64,000 nucleotides of DNA from Oscheius dolichura. Its lineage: Eukaryota; Nematoda; Chromadorea; Rhabditida; Rhabditidae. The notes below the pieces were generated by a model. The model ran no database searches, was not told the DNA's origin, and saw nothing but the letters and a program-made list of their open reading frames with translations. Location of the stretch: contig OW051494.1 of NCBI GenBank assembly GCA_932521035.1, positions 1,412,001 through 1,476,000 on the forward strand. The letters run 5' to 3'. A program made the position numbers and the translations under genes. How positions within the stretch are numbered: the first letter of the stretch is position 1; each line of letters opens with the position of its first letter. Shown here in pieces: positions 63,891 through 64,000 of the stretch.

Positions 63891-64000
63891 TCATTTTTTT
63901 GTGTTGTAAAATGCAAATTTGAATTTCAATAAAAATGTCAAGCGACTTTTCAATTTGAAACTGAAAATACCAGCAGATTCAGCGTGAAAAACTGTGTCGA
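63891..64000. other. window end, nothing recognised
   Basis: AT-rich sequence with an AATAAA at 63930. No gene called. Confidence 0.4.

Noticed and set aside
1-64000. CRISPR arrays, operons with Shine-Dalgarno sites, phage genes
   Set aside because: The window is eukaryotic (spliced genes, intron-bearing tRNA). The spaced repeats are transposon arms, not spacer arrays.

Overview
The window looks like nuclear DNA of a nematode, most likely a rhabditid. Introns are short (about 40-60 bases in many genes) and GT-AG, with acceptors of the TTTTCAG type. Several genes begin directly at an acceptor-like site, as trans-spliced nematode genes do. Nematode-expanded families are present: CHK-type kinase-like, CUB-like secreted, and small secreted Cys-rich proteins. 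tRNA genes are scattered. The octamer TACAGTAA and its complement recur in introns and spacers. All exon models were read by eye from frames and splice sites, so they are predictions.

Region by region. 0-4 kb: a foldback repeat, an intron-containing tRNA-Ile, a small secreted-protein gene, tRNA-Arg and part of a secreted-type gene. 4.5-12.2 kb: a minus-strand BED zinc-finger gene whose exon sets are separated by a GC-rich, CpG-bearing intron (6.6-9.2 kb). 12.5-22.9 kb: a second identical tRNA-Arg, then about 10 kb of purine-rich, microsatellite-rich DNA with few convincing exons. 22.9-28.3 kb: two paralogous F-box-like genes flank a Lys/Glu-rich membrane protein, followed by a shortened eEF1-gamma gene. 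28.8-32 kb: a membrane-anchored, degenerate papain-like protein, convergent with a secreted RTPP-repeat protein. 34.5-43 kb: a CHK kinase-like gene, a small Cys-rich secreted peptide, a two-module relative of the Lys/Glu-rich membrane protein, and a CUB-like gene with an in-frame stop. 44.5-48.6 kb: a 13-exon gene of unrecognised family. 49-64 kb: three tRNA-Glu genes, four two-PDZ genes (three carrying the same F-box-like N-terminus as the 23-26 kb genes), two more F-box-like genes head to head, two secreted Cys-rich genes, and a Mutator-like transposase remnant.

Repeats are abundant. At least seven inverted-repeat or short-repeat families occur, mostly in introns and spacers. One foldback element has inserted into another, leaving a 9-base target duplication.

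Two signals stand out. The first is a lineage-expanded family that shares an F-box-like helix pair, split by a phase-0 intron at the same residue, and joins it to different C-terminal modules (two PDZ-like domains, or a short helical bundle). The second is a family of signal-anchor proteins with a repeated EHKC...CxxC...W...DYGG module.
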